Positions 16,734 to 26,247 of a stretch of 64,000 nt of DNA are shown here, in pieces. This stretch comes from Cubamyces lactineus (Eukaryota > Basidiomycota > Agaricomycetes > Polyporales > Polyporaceae): the NCBI GenBank assembly GCA_022376465.1, contig JACDTU010000023.1, positions 1 through 64,000 on the forward strand, given 5' to 3'. The notes below the pieces were generated by a model. It was not told the DNA's origin and made no database searches. It was given only the letters and a program-made list of their open reading frames with translations. The stretch's first letter is position 1, and the number at the start of each line of letters is the position of its first letter. The translations under genes were made by a program, and so were the position numbers.

Positions 16734-19700
16734 TCACGACAACTTGTGCCTCTTCTTATAGTTGCGCAAGATCGACTGCGCATTCTTGAGATGTTTTTCT
16801 GGTTCCCAAGAATTTTCCGACGCGGGCCAACCCTTCCAAGCCACTAGATACTGTTTTCGGGTACCTCGGGTACGGTGGCTTAGGATTGCTTCTACCTCCC
16901 ATTCCTCTCCTTCCGTCGAATCTGGAGTGGGAATCGGTGGAGGTCGGACGTAGTCTGGTCCGTGCTCCTTAGTTGTGTGGTACGGAGTAAGTAGCGCTGC
17001 GTGGAAGACGGGGTGTATCTTCCATTTCTCCGGGAGTTTTAATTTGAATGTAACCGGTCCCAAGACCTTGACAACTGTGAACGGTCCCACTCGTTTTGGA
17101 ATCAACTTCCTAGAGACATATGGAAGCCTTAGGTTCTTTGTATCGAGAAGAACCTTGTCTCCAAGCTTCAGCGGAACTTGAGCAGCGGGGAGCCTTCTTG
17201 ACATGGCTGCGGCGGCCTGCGCGTGCGCAGCTATTGTATTCTCCCTGGCTTCCTGAAGACTTTGAAGCCTCTGCTCCGTACTTGGATGCTTTGGGGTGGT
17301 TCGGACTGTCCCAGCGGCTTCTGGCTGAAACCCGTAGAGGAGCTCAAACGGGGATTTTCCCGTGACAGAGTGTGTCCGCTGATTGTGCGCGAATTCGAAT
17401 TGAGGCAGCAGTTTGGCCCAGTTCTCCGGATTGTTAGCACAGTAGAGCCGAAGTGCTAAATCGAGTTCTTGATTGACTCGCTCCGTTTCCCCATCTGTCT
17501 GAGGATGGTAGGCCGTGCTGAGTGCCGTTTCAATTCCGAGGCTGTTGTGTAATTCTTTGAATGCCTTGGAGATGAACTGCGGTCCTCGATCCGAGATGAC
17601 CTTCGCAGGTAGTCCAAATCTGCGATATACATCCCTTTGCAGAATATCCATGGCTCCTTCTGCCGTAATATTCTTGGTGCAAGGGGAAAATACCGCTGCC
17701 TTGGATACATCATGGTCAACTACCACTTGGACGGCATTGAATCCATCCGACTCTGGTAGATCCGTGATATAATCCATTGTAATGGTCCGGAAAGGCCTAG
17801 TATCCCCACTGTGTTGAATGGGAATTAAGCCTGGTTTAATGGGATGCGTATTGACCTTGCTTGTTTGGCAAGCGGCGCAACCTTTGACATATTGCGCAAT
17901 GAATTTCCGCATGCCTGGCCACATATATTCCCGTTTAACCAGATCGTAGGTTTTCTGGACTCCTGGGTGTCCCATAATCGGTGCGTCGTGATGCATCTTG
18001 ACTATATCACGATACAATTGATTATCTGGTGGAACGTATACTCTGTTCTTGTACAGGAGTATTCCGTCGTCGTCGGACCAATCTTCTGGTTTGCCGAACT
18101 CTGGGCGTTTGGTAGCCTTTCCTTTTAGAGTAATGTACTCTACTACCGAGTTGTCCCGTAGCTTGCTATCACGGATGCGCTCTTGTAGCTCAACGTTGAC
18201 AGCTTTGGCAAAAAGTTCTGGCCCTAGTAATACGACGTCCTTGTTGTCATTTTCCCCCCCGTCATGCCCTGATCTCCGAGAAAGGGCGTCTGCTTGAGTG
18301 AGGGATTTTCCGGGCTGGTGCTTGATTACGATGTTGAACTCCGAGAGGAATAAATGCCATCGCGCCTGTCTGCGATTTAACTTCTGCGCCGTACGGAAGT
18401 AGGTCAGATTTTTGTGATCTGATAGGATTTCTGTAGGGTGTGGGGAACCCTGCAAAAAATGTCGCCATGCTTCGAGAGCTCGAACAATGGCTAACAATTC
18501 TCTATCATAAATCTGATAGTTCCGTTCCGCAGGAGTAAAGGACTTGGACAAATAGGCACAAGGATGCCATAGTCCGTCCTCTCCTTGCTGTCGTAGTACA
18601 GCACCTGTTGCGACCTTAGAAGCATCGCACTCAATCTGAAATGGTTTCTCCGGATCCGGGATTTGTAGGATCGGTTCTTCAGTAAACCGCTTCTTGAGTG
18701 TATTGAATGCTTTCTGACAATCAGAGGTCCACAGAAAAGGCTGGTCCTTCTTGGTCAATTCCGTGAGGGGTCGGACTATCTTTGAATAATCCCGAATGAA
18801 CCGTCGGTAGAAATTACCGAACCCTAGGAATGCCTGAACCTGCTTGACTGTTTTCGGTGGTTCCCACTCGATAATTGCCTTGAGCTTTACTGGATCCATA
18901 GCGACTACCCCTGGCCGGATTATTGATCCTAGAAATTCGACTTCTTGTCTGTCGAATTCGCATTTTTCCGCCTTGAGGAATAGATCACTGTCTTGAAGTC
19001 GCTGTAAAGCTCTTCGCGTGCGTTTGTGATGGTCCTCGACATTGTCTGAGAATATCAGGATGTCGTCCATGTAAATGACCATCCATCCTTCCTGAAGCAT
19101 GTCCCGGAAGAGATCGTTCATCATGTTCTGGAATGTGGCCGGTGCGTTGCACAAACCAAAAAACATGACTGTCGGTTCGAACAATCCGCTGGGTGTTATA
19201 AACGCAGCTTTCCACTCATCACCCTCTTTGATGCGAACATTATTGTACCCTGCTCGCACGTCGAGCTTGGTGAATATTGTGGCCCCTTTCAGCCGGTCAA
19301 TGATGTCGCTGATGAGCGGCAAGGGATATGCGTTTTTGATAGTCCCCTCGTTAAGAGCCCTGTAGTCTTGAACAGGTCGAAGACTCCCATCCTTCTTGGT
19401 GACAAAGAAAAATGGCGAGGCCAGTGGAGACTTGGATTTTCGAATGTAGCCCTTCTCGAGGTTCTCCGCAATGAATTTGTCGAGTTCTATACGTTCCGTA
19501 TAGGTCAGAGGGTAGATTTTCCTCCAAGACCCCTTGGTATGATGGTCGAAGTCCTTCTTGAATTCGATAGCATGGTCCCATGGTCTCGAGGGCGGAAATC
19601 TACTTGCTGCCTTTTTCTCAAAGACCTGTCGATAGTCCTTTACAAAATCAGGTAGGATTTCGTCCAAGGTCTTCTCCTTCTGGTCTTTCTTCGCTGCTAT

Positions 19701-20384
19701 AGCGATCTCCGTAGACTTATTAATCTTTCGGATTTTCTTCTTGCGGTACCATAGCTCGATGGCCCTCGAAGGATTAAATGTAAGCCTTTCGGAGTCTGGG
19801 TCTGCGTCGTCCTCGTCCGGTATAGCACGTACGAACGATACGACCAGATCTTGATTTAGAGGTTTTACTGGGAAATTCCACAGCATCCCTTCGGGTGGGT
19901 CGTGCTCGCATTGGTATTTATGGATCTGCTGCTGCTTCTTGATAATATCCGACTTGAAAGTAATGCGTCCACTTTCCCAGTCGATATTAGGATTGTACTT
20001 GCGGATCCATGGCATGCCGAATAAGACATCGTCCCGCCCAATGTCGGCCACATACCAATTTGTTGGGAGCTTCTTCCCGTGTAGATTAAATGTCCCCTCC
20101 ACCCGATGGGTAATGGTTCCCATGCTATTAACGCTATCGTCCGCGTTCCGGAAAGTCAGAGTCTTCGGTAGTCTGACTGTCGGAAGATTGTACTTGTCCA
20201 CAATCTTTTTATTGACGATCACGGCATCCGCACCAGTGTCGATGAGCCCCTTGATTTCGACGGCTTTGTCCTGAACCTGCATGTAACCGGGTATCAGCAG
20301 AGCACTGCGTCTCCGCTCTGTATTGGTTACAATAGTTACATGCAGTTCCTTGGGCAAGTCAGGCGTCGAGTCTGCTTGCCTGCC
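16734..20384 (-). CDS. pol: Element B pol: PR-RT-RNaseH-IN-chromodomain
   Basis: 1,207 codons, counted from 20357, without interruption. It carries the same DTG, YMDD, RNase H, HHCC, DDE and chromodomain motifs as in A. By eye about 12 residues differ, for example DHHKR for DHHER, DCQKAFN for DCQKAFD and GPFTVV for GPFAIV; none touches a catalytic residue. As in A it has no usable ATG near its start and lies in the -1 frame after gag. Confidence 0.95.
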   Translation of the reverse strand, partial: GRQADSTPDLPKELHVTIVTNTERRRSALLIPGYMQVQDKAVEIKGLIDTGADAVIVNKKIVDKYNLPTVRLPKTLTFRNADDSVNSMGTITHRVEGTFNLHGKKLPTNWYVADIGRDDVLFGMPWIRKYNPNIDWESGRITFKSDIIKKQQQIHKYQCEHDPPEGMLWNFPVKPLNQDLVVSFVRAIPDEDDADPDSERLTFNPSRAIELWYRKKKIRKINKSTEIAIAAKKDQKEKTLDEILPDFVKDYRQVFEKKAASRFPPSRPWDHAIEFKKDFDHHTKGSWRKIYPLTYTERIELDKFIAENLEKGYIRKSKSPLASPFFFVTKKDGSLRPVQDYRALNEGTIKNAYPLPLISDIIDRLKGATIFTKLDVRAGYNNVRIKEGDEWKAAFITPSGLFEPTVMFFGLCNAPATFQNMMNDLFRDMLQEGWMVIYMDDILIFSDNVEDHHKRTRRALQRLQDSDLFLKAEKCEFDRQEVEFLGSIIRPGVVAMDPVKLKAIIEWEPPKTVKQVQAFLGFGNFYRRFIRDYSKIVRPLTELTKKDQPFLWTSDCQKAFNTLKKRFTEEPILQIPDPEKPFQIECDASKVATGAVLRQQGEDGLWHPCAYLSKSFTPAERNYQIYDRELLAIVRALEAWRHFLQGSPHPTEILSDHKNLTYFRTAQKLNRRQARWHLFLSEFNIVIKHQPGKSLTQADALSRRSGHDGGENDNKDVVLLGPELFAKAVNVELQERIRDSKLRDNSVVEYITLKGKATKRPEFGKPEDWSDDDGILLYKNRVYVPPDNQLYRDIVKMHHDAPIMGHPGVQKTYDLVKREYMWPGMRKFIAQYVKGCAACQTSKVNTHPIKPGLIPIQHSGDTRPFRTITMDYITDLPESDGFNAVQVVVDHDVSKAAVFSPCTKNITAEGAMDILQRDVYRRFGLPAKVISDRGPQFISKAFKELHNSLGIETALSTAYHPQTDGETERVNQELDLALRLYCANNPENWAKLLPQFEFAHNQRTHSVTGKSPFELLYGFQPEAAGTVRTTPKHPSTEQRLQSLQEARENTIAAHAQAAAAMSRRLPAAQVPLKLGDKVLLDTKNLRLPYVSRKLIPKRVGPFTVVKVLGPVTFKLKLPEKWKIHPVFHAALLTPYHTTKEHGPDYVRPPPIPTPDSTEGEEWEVEAILSHRTRGTRKQYLVAWKGWPASENSWEPEKHLKNAQSILRNYKKRHKLS

Positions 20385-20393
20385 TAAAAACCC
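20353..20393 (-). promoter_or_regulatory. Probable -1 frameshift signal of element B
   Basis: The complement of AAAACCC at 20387-20393 is the GGGTTTT heptamer, directly followed by the gag stop (20384-20386). The nine-pair stem-loop occupies 20353-20380, with the same six-base spacer as in element A. Confidence 0.72.
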
Positions 20394-22258
20394 GTCTCAA
20401 AATCTGTAGCCCTGAGTGCGTTAATAGAAATATTGTCCTCTTCGTCCTCTTCGTCCTCTTCGTCTGAGATCTCCTCAGACTCGTCCTCTAAGTCCTCGTC
20501 GGTAACCTGTCGTACCTTCCGACTGACGGGTTTGCCGGGCTTCTTAGGTTTAGAAGGACAGTCTCTGGAAATATGTCCCGGCTTCCTGCACCGGAAACAT
20601 AGTCCCTTGTCTTGCAGCTCCTGTCTCTCCTTGACAGATAGCTTGTTAATATCGAGCGAGTCGTCCTCGATATTAACCGTCTTGACATTCTTCCTAGTCT
20701 TCGAGGTTTTGGCCTTGCGTCCTCTACGATTAGCCAAAATCTTCTCCGTAAGGTGATAGCTATGGTCGATCTCCTTAGTCCTAGTCATCCACTCTTCAAT
20801 GGTCGTCGGCGGAGGGTACGACATGGATATCTTCTTAAGTAAATATTCTGGAAGCGCATTTCTGTACAGGGCCAGTTGCGCTGCTGGGTCCAGAATTTTT
20901 CCCTTGAGAGCTAGATCCATGAACCTCGCATTGAACTCATCAACTGAAGAGTAGTCCTTGAGCTGTATTGTCGTGAGATTAACCATAGAGTCGTCCACCT
21001 CGTCTACTGGGGCAAATGCGAGCAGGAAATTCCTCTTGAAGACCGGCCAAGAGTCAAATCCTCGATAGACTCCCGGTCTAATTTCCTCTTCAGCTCGCTG
21101 AATTGTGATGTCCTTCCAGTAGTTTATATTGTCCCCTTCCATGAAGGACAGGGCCGTCGCCACCTTCGTGTAATCATTAACGAAGTCGTGGGGTCGCGCC
21201 GTGAACAACAGGAACAGTTGATTGAGGAAGGACCTGGTTTTGTCTCGGTCTCCGTTGAAGACCTCAGGGTCCTTGATCTTGCCCTTTCCGTGTCCTTGCG
21301 GCGCATTTCCTGGAGCTTCTTGCGGTTCCGGGTCTGGGTCTGGTCCTGGTGGTCCTCCTCCTGGGGAGTAGGGATCTGAAGGCTCAGGGTCAGGCCGACC
21401 TCCGGGCCTACCTGGTCCGCCTCCTCCTCCACCTCCAGAAGGATTGATAACTCCTCCAGAAATTGCCGTTGCCCGAGGGGCTGGTCCACTTGATAAAGAC
21501 CCGTATCTTTCTCCTTCTGAGCCTTGCCCTTGCGGAGTGAACGCATATCTATGGGCTCCAGAAATGGACTCTCCTGTCGCTGTTCCCGACATGTACGATG
21601 GTACTGATTTTCGTACAAATTCTGGGGTTGCGCTGCGACCAGTATACTCCAATTCAGATTTAGTCTCCTCGACCTCTGTCTGAATATGCTCTTCTCTCGG
21701 TTCAGGTGTTTCTGCCTCGACCCGAGTGTCTTCTGTTTTCGGTGCAGGTACTACGACCTTAATCCGAATAGTTTCCTCGATTTTCGGTTCAGGTGCTTCG
21801 ACCGTCGTCCGAAAAGTCTCGTCCTCCTTGTCCGAGTCCTCTACCTTAGGCGGTTCGGTCTCCTTTCCTTTCTCCTTGAAGGATGGACCTGATTCCTTAG
21901 GTGATTCGGATTCTTGAGGTTTTGGGGTTCCTACTCTTGAAGTCGGAAACGATCCTGACACAACTCTCGGACTATTAATCCGACCAGTAGCTTTTCCAGC
22001 AAGTAGTGGCTTCTTGACTAACGCGGGTTGTCGTCCGTGGGTGTTAGTAATATCCCGCTCTTGTGAAGAGTGTGTTAGGATTAAAGCCGATGCGTGCTTG
22101 ACGTTTGGAACCTCCTTAGTGTTGTACCGAAGTGGACACCTTTCGTTGGTGCAAAAATTCCACTTGTCTACGCTTTCTCGATAGTATACGTCCCGAGCTT
22201 TGTCGGAGTTGTAGAGATGATATAACCTTGAACAACTATATGGTTCAGCTGAACTCAT
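20384..22258 (-). CDS. gag: Element B gag (ORF2), 624 aa, with CCHC zinc knuckle
   Basis: Same length as in A, with about four residue differences near the C-terminus (KTSKTRKNVKTVN for KTAKTRKNVKMVN; EEDEEDEEDNI for EEDDEDEEDNV). The zinc knuckle CFRCRKPGHISRDC is intact. The start ATG overlaps the ORF1 stop as ATGA. Confidence 0.92.
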   Translation of the reverse strand: MSSAEPYSCSRLYHLYNSDKARDVYYRESVDKWNFCTNERCPLRYNTKEVPNVKHASALILTHSSQERDITNTHGRQPALVKKPLLAGKATGRINSPRVVSGSFPTSRVGTPKPQESESPKESGPSFKEKGKETEPPKVEDSDKEDETFRTTVEAPEPKIEETIRIKVVVPAPKTEDTRVEAETPEPREEHIQTEVEETKSELEYTGRSATPEFVRKSVPSYMSGTATGESISGAHRYAFTPQGQGSEGERYGSLSSGPAPRATAISGGVINPSGGGGGGGPGRPGGRPDPEPSDPYSPGGGPPGPDPDPEPQEAPGNAPQGHGKGKIKDPEVFNGDRDKTRSFLNQLFLLFTARPHDFVNDYTKVATALSFMEGDNINYWKDITIQRAEEEIRPGVYRGFDSWPVFKRNFLLAFAPVDEVDDSMVNLTTIQLKDYSSVDEFNARFMDLALKGKILDPAAQLALYRNALPEYLLKKISMSYPPPTTIEEWMTRTKEIDHSYHLTEKILANRRGRKAKTSKTRKNVKTVNIEDDSLDINKLSVKERQELQDKGLCFRCRKPGHISRDCPSKPKKPGKPVSRKVRQVTDEDLEDESEEISDEEDEEDEEDNISINALRATDFETGF

Positions 22259-23184
22259 ACACGTTGTGCTTGTCGTAGGAAAGCCTGATGTAGTTCCCTA
22301 GCTCGGAGGCAACTACGGAATTTCCTAAGATTTTCTTCGAGGTCTATATCTGCGTAGTTCTCCGGATTGAGGACCTTTGCTCGCAGGTAGTCAATCTGGT
22401 TCTGAAGATATCCCGCAAAGTTCCGTACCCTCGTTGGAGGCGTAACAGCTTGTCTTGGAATAAATTCGAGTGTCTGGATGACCTGAGTTATATATCGATG
22501 GGCTCGTTCGAGAGTCGCGTGATATCTCCTCGTGAAGTCTTCCTGTCCTAGTACTTCCAAGTTATCTGCTATAACTCGAAGTGTATCGATCGCGTGCACC
22601 GGAAGCTGTGTTCTCCGATAGAATATCCCTGCCGTTGAGGATGCTTCTTCAACACTAGTTTCTGGAGTCGATCGATCCGAACTATCCGTTCCTGGACTCG
22701 CTCGGGTTGGAATGGGTACGCCTATTGCTACTCCTGATTCCGCCTGAATGGCCAGAGAATTCCTATATTCTCTCCACTCGTCTGTTCTCTGAAACGCGGG
22801 TTCTTGTTCCGATACTCGAGTGCTCCGACCCGACGATGTCGAACTGGTACTTTCTACGTAAGGGATTGTCGAGCTAAAACCTCTTATCAAGGGGAATGGG
22901 GATCCTCCTGGCGATCTTGGGAGAGCAACTATATTCTCCGGGATCGCGAGTGGTGGTAAGCTCGGCAGTGTTTTGTTCCTTCCGCCTAGTACCCTAGGTG
23001 ATTGTCGCAATGGGGGTTGTGTAGTTCCCTCCGTATTGACTATCGTCTCTCTGTACGTTACGAGCAAGAGAGAGTTCTGATGCGTTTCGTAGTCGTTGTC
23101 TTCCGACGTAGGCCTCTGCACTTTTAACAAGTGGAGGGTTAAAGCTTTCAGTCTAATGTTACGCTTTCGAGCGTGACTCTTAAA
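22255..23184 (-). CDS. Element B ORF1: ATG-less open frame upstream of gag
   Basis: The listed 291-codon part (22255-23130) reads residue for residue like ORF1 of element A, and it also lacks any ATG. Keeping the frame open with no change, while gag, pol and ORF4 have collected changes, supports a translated product or a constrained RNA. Confidence 0.6.
   Translation of the reverse strand, partial: FKSHARKRNIRLKALTLHLLKVQRPTSEDNDYETHQNSLLLVTYRETIVNTEGTTQPPLRQSPRVLGGRNKTLPSLPPLAIPENIVALPRSPGGSPFPLIRGFSSTIPYVESTSSTSSGRSTRVSEQEPAFQRTDEWREYRNSLAIQAESGVAIGVPIPTRASPGTDSSDRSTPETSVEEASSTAGIFYRRTQLPVHAIDTLRVIADNLEVLGQEDFTRRYHATLERAHRYITQVIQTLEFIPRQAVTPPTRVRNFAGYLQNQIDYLRAKVLNPENYADIDLEENLRKFRSCLRARELHQAFLRQAQRV
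23143..23154 (-). promoter_or_regulatory. Self-priming primer-binding site of element B
   Basis: AGCTTTCAGTCT on the plus strand (AGACTGAAAGCT on the element strand), two bases inside the 5' LTR. It pairs with 23323-23334 at the predicted transcript start, exactly as in element A. Confidence 0.78.
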
Positions 23185-23698
23185 CTATCAAGCCTTAAGA
23201 CGTCAATGAATAGAGAGCTTGTATCTATTCAGCTACTAGCCCTAGCTTGTCGAAGATAAGCGCGTAGTAGTATTTGCAGTTGAAAGCGAGTTAACGAGCA
23301 ACCAAAGTCGTATTTCGCAAAGAGACTGAAAGCTGAGGGTCGCTCTATGGCGTCGCCTCTTATATACATGTACACAAGCCTGTAGACGGAATGTTCTAGC
23401 GTATACAAGGACTTTCTGGTACGTAGTAGCCAGCGCTAGTTGAACCTAGTAACACTGTGGCAGTGCTACTGTGGACTGTGCAGAAGCGCCTGTGCACTGC
23501 GCGGAAGCGACTGTGCACTGTACAGAAGTAACTGTGCATAGAAAGTCCTAGAGTGTCCTGGATAATACGAGACCATTCCTGTCTGTAAGAACCGTAGCTA
23601 CAATCCTAGAGTCTGCCACATTCGTATCGTACAGCGTAAGTATCAGACAACGTTACCAGTCCATTGAGATGCCGCAATACCTATCGTACATCGTAACA
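23157..23698 (-). repeat. 5' LTR of element B (542 bp)
   Basis: By reading, identical to 14815-15356. A TATA box (TATATAAG on the minus strand) lies upstream of the predicted start in the same position as in A. Confidence 0.95.
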
Positions 23699-23703
23699 GT
23701 CAC
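23699..23703. repeat. Target-site duplication of element B, right copy
   Basis: GTCAC, matching 14810-14814. Confidence 0.93.
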
Positions 23704-23925
23704 CATCTGAACCCGCAGACGATCGGCGTTGGCGAAGAGATTGATCGGCTGGAACGTGAGAGGGCATACTACCGCCGGGTACGTACTGCAACATTCTCCA
23801 GGCTCATCTCGGATGTCTAAAGGAACGCACAGCATGGCAAGCACAAATTCACGAAGGCCGGCGACGGGTCCTCTGCTTCGAGCCCTATGTTGATTGATTG
23901 TGACGTACGTAACAAAACGTCTTAA
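23704..23925 (+). pseudogene. 3' part of the host gene split by element B
   Basis: The sequence after the GTCAC duplication continues the frame of the exon at 14584-14814 (HLNPQTIGVGEEIDRLERER). A donor CGG|GTACGT at 23779 and an acceptor CACAG at 23832 give a 54-base intron. A last exon 23833-23922 (HGKHKFTKAGDG onward) ends at TAA 23923-23925. Without the intron the frame stops at 23820. The repaired gene would encode about 317 residues in four exons. Confidence 0.7.
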
Positions 23926-24197
23926 CGAGAGCGCCCTACTCAAATGCTATGCCTGACAGAACGACGATCCTGTTTCCGAGGAGCACAGGATGGAAGTGGA
24001 CGAGGGAGCAGTTCGGGGGCTCAAGCGGCGGCGGCTGTCCGCTCCCAAAGGCAACCGCGATACCGCGAACTCGAAGGGTACGGGAGGGAGATTCCAGTAG
24101 ATTAGGAGCGAACAACGCAGTATACGTACTCTACTATGTAGTTGCATAAGCAGTGCGAAGTGTGGCGCGAAGCGTGCTGATTTGAACGAGTTGCAGA

Positions 24198-26247
24198 ATG
24201 GCGCGATTGCAAAGCAAAGGGAGGCAGCCTGCGTGCGGACGAAGCCAGATCGTGCTACCCCGGTCAGAGAGTGGTTGCAACCCCTTCCCCTGGCGCGACA
24301 TAAAAGACGAGGGCGAAGAGTTTTTAGCTGCCATCACGATGAACGGCGCTGCTGCCCACTCCATCCCGCATTCCCTCCTAATGGCCATCCTGCGCAACTA
24401 TGCTCGTGTGGGTGAAAATACGAGGTCCGTCGAGCCCTGGTTTACCTTGCAAGAGGGGCCAAGGGGTTATAGCCAGGAGCTCAAGGCAGAGTGCCGGCGC
24501 ATGGCCAACGCGCGACTTCCCGCGATTCCGATGACTTGTCCTCGCTGCTTCTTGCCCTCCTGCTTCTCTTGGAAAGTCTGTTACAACCCGGGATATGCTG
24601 GAGCATGGGTCTTCACAGTACGTGCAGCCTCGCGGTCGTCTGTTCTTGTTAACTAACCTCCCTACAGTGCAAGAGCTGCAAAAAGCATCACTTTCCTCCT
24701 CAGTGGGGACCAACGGAAGAACAACTCGAGTGCATCGAAAAGCAACGTCGCGAGGACATTTCCGGAAGCGCGGCGGCGAAAGCTCGCATTCGAAGGGCCG
24801 CGGCGGAGCGCGCTCGGAAGGTTCGGGCGGTGCACGAGCAAATGGAAACCCAGCCGCGCTATGTCAAGTTGAAGGACAGAGTGGCCAGACCGTTGGGTGT
24901 ACGAATGCCTACCCGTGTATTTACTCCGATGACCTCGTGCTGAGATGCTTTGCAGATATCGAGCAACATCCCGCTTGGGCGTTCAAAGGTAAGTCTAACA
25001 CGAGCAGTTGTTGCTTCGCGGCTGACGTCGTTGCAGGGGGCACCTACGCTGATGAGGGAAATTACGCTCGTTCTATGGTACAAGGTACGTTCCGAGGGCC
25101 AATCATGGTAGATTAACTGACTCAATTACTTCTAGGAGGACGAGCTGCCAATGACTAAAATGGTCCAAATGAAGGACGCTCGTCGCATCTGCCTCGCGGA
25201 CTACTCCTGGGTACGAGAAGCGTGTCTCGCGTGGACAACGCGAGCGTTCGATCACTGGTTGTTCGACGTTGGGCAATGGGAAGCGATTCCCGAGACGGAG
25301 TGCAAAGTGGAAGTGAAACCGGATGCGCAAGCGTTCTTCGTGCGCATCAAAGGACTGCGCTGCACAGGGCTTGGCCACGAACTGCGTCTACAAGAGAAGA
25401 AACGCGGTTACCATTTCACCAATACCAGCAAATTGCCAAGCGATATCCTGGAGCAGGACATGCCTGGATATGTGTACTTCGCCATATGGCACGCAGTACG
25501 TACTCCACACTGTTGACAGGCCGTGAGACCGCTGACAATACTGAGTAGGACAACCGGGGGCCGACCCTCCACAAGGTGTTGCGCGAGCACGAGCACGAGC
25601 TGCGCGGGATACATTGGAGAGGCCCAGAGGAGGTGCGCGGTCCACACGCCGTGTGTTACTGGGAGGAAGATAGGTCGATGTGGCAGATGTATGGCGACGG
25701 GGCAGCGCGAGGCGCTATCGACCCGCGCACTCGAGTGGTTCTGTTACGTCGCCCCGATATCGTCAATCTCCTGGCGCTCGGCGATGTGCTTGACGTTCTC
25801 GACAACGATCGCGCCATTCGGATCGCAACGGGCGACGCGCTGGTGTCCCACGACGATGAGCGCCCTATCCAACACGCGAAGAGCACAACGGCTTCCCAGT
25901 TGACGTTGCTGCCGCCGTCTCCGTCCAGGCAGCCGGGGAGTATCGCGATCCGCAAGGTCAACGCGAGTCTCGATGACAAGACATCGAGCGAGTACGTGCA
26001 AGGACACAGCACTGGCGACGCGCGCGAGTTCGTGCAGGGAAGCAGCAAGGGCGGCGCGGGCGAGTTCGTGCAAGGAAGCAGCAAGGGCGGCGCGGGCGAG
26101 TTCGTGCAAGGGGGCAGTAAGGTTGGCGCGCGCTCGGTTGTCGGTGGGAGCGGGAAGGGGAAGGGGACTCCGTGGCAGAACAAGATGAGAAAGGCAGGAT
26201 ACCGGGTCGTTCGTGAGAGGGGAGAGGATATCATCGACATTGCGTAG
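24198..26247 (+). CDS. Uncharacterised protein with a GRF-like zinc finger and tandem FVQGSSKGGAGE repeats, 6 exons
   Basis: Exons: 24198-24617, 24668-24914, 24956-24988, 25037-25077, 25136-25495 and 25549-26247, giving 599 residues. All introns are 41-58 bases with GT..AG ends. The fourth donor (25078, GTACAA) is weaker than GTACGT seven bases on, but only it keeps the frame. Residues about 114-151 contain CPRCFLPSC...NPGYAGAWVFTCKSCKKHHFP. The NPG-x-F-x-C...C-HHFP spacing resembles GRF zinc fingers, which bind nucleic acid; this is inference. A basic helical stretch (AAAKARIRRAAAERARK) follows. Further on, HAVCYW and VVLLRRPDIVNLLALG resemble a segment of the gene split by element B. Near the end there are four units of EFVQGSSKGGAG. 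The C-terminus is basic. Probably nuclear; function unknown. Confidence 0.7.
25998..26132 (+). repeat. Tandem 36-base coding repeat (EFVQGSSKGGAG)
   Basis: Four imperfect in-frame units of 36 bases (GAGTTCGTGCAAGGAAGCAG...). The two middle units are nearly identical, so the array is expanding or homogenising. It encodes a flexible Gly/Ser/Gln linker. Confidence 0.85.

Larger units (their letters stand above)
14815..23698 (-). mobile_element. Element B: complete Ty3/Gypsy chromodomain retrotransposon, minus strand
   Basis: An 8.88 kb element of the same family as A, in the opposite orientation. LTRs lie at 14815-15356 (3' LTR) and 23157-23698 (5' LTR), both 542 bases. Gag and pol differ from A at only a handful of residues, and ORF1 reads as identical. 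The ORF4 protein differs by about 9 per cent, and the outer half of U3 differs over long stretches. B is therefore a separate insertion and not a collapsed or duplicated assembly of A. Its LTRs read as identical to each other, so it too is young. Confidence 0.97.
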
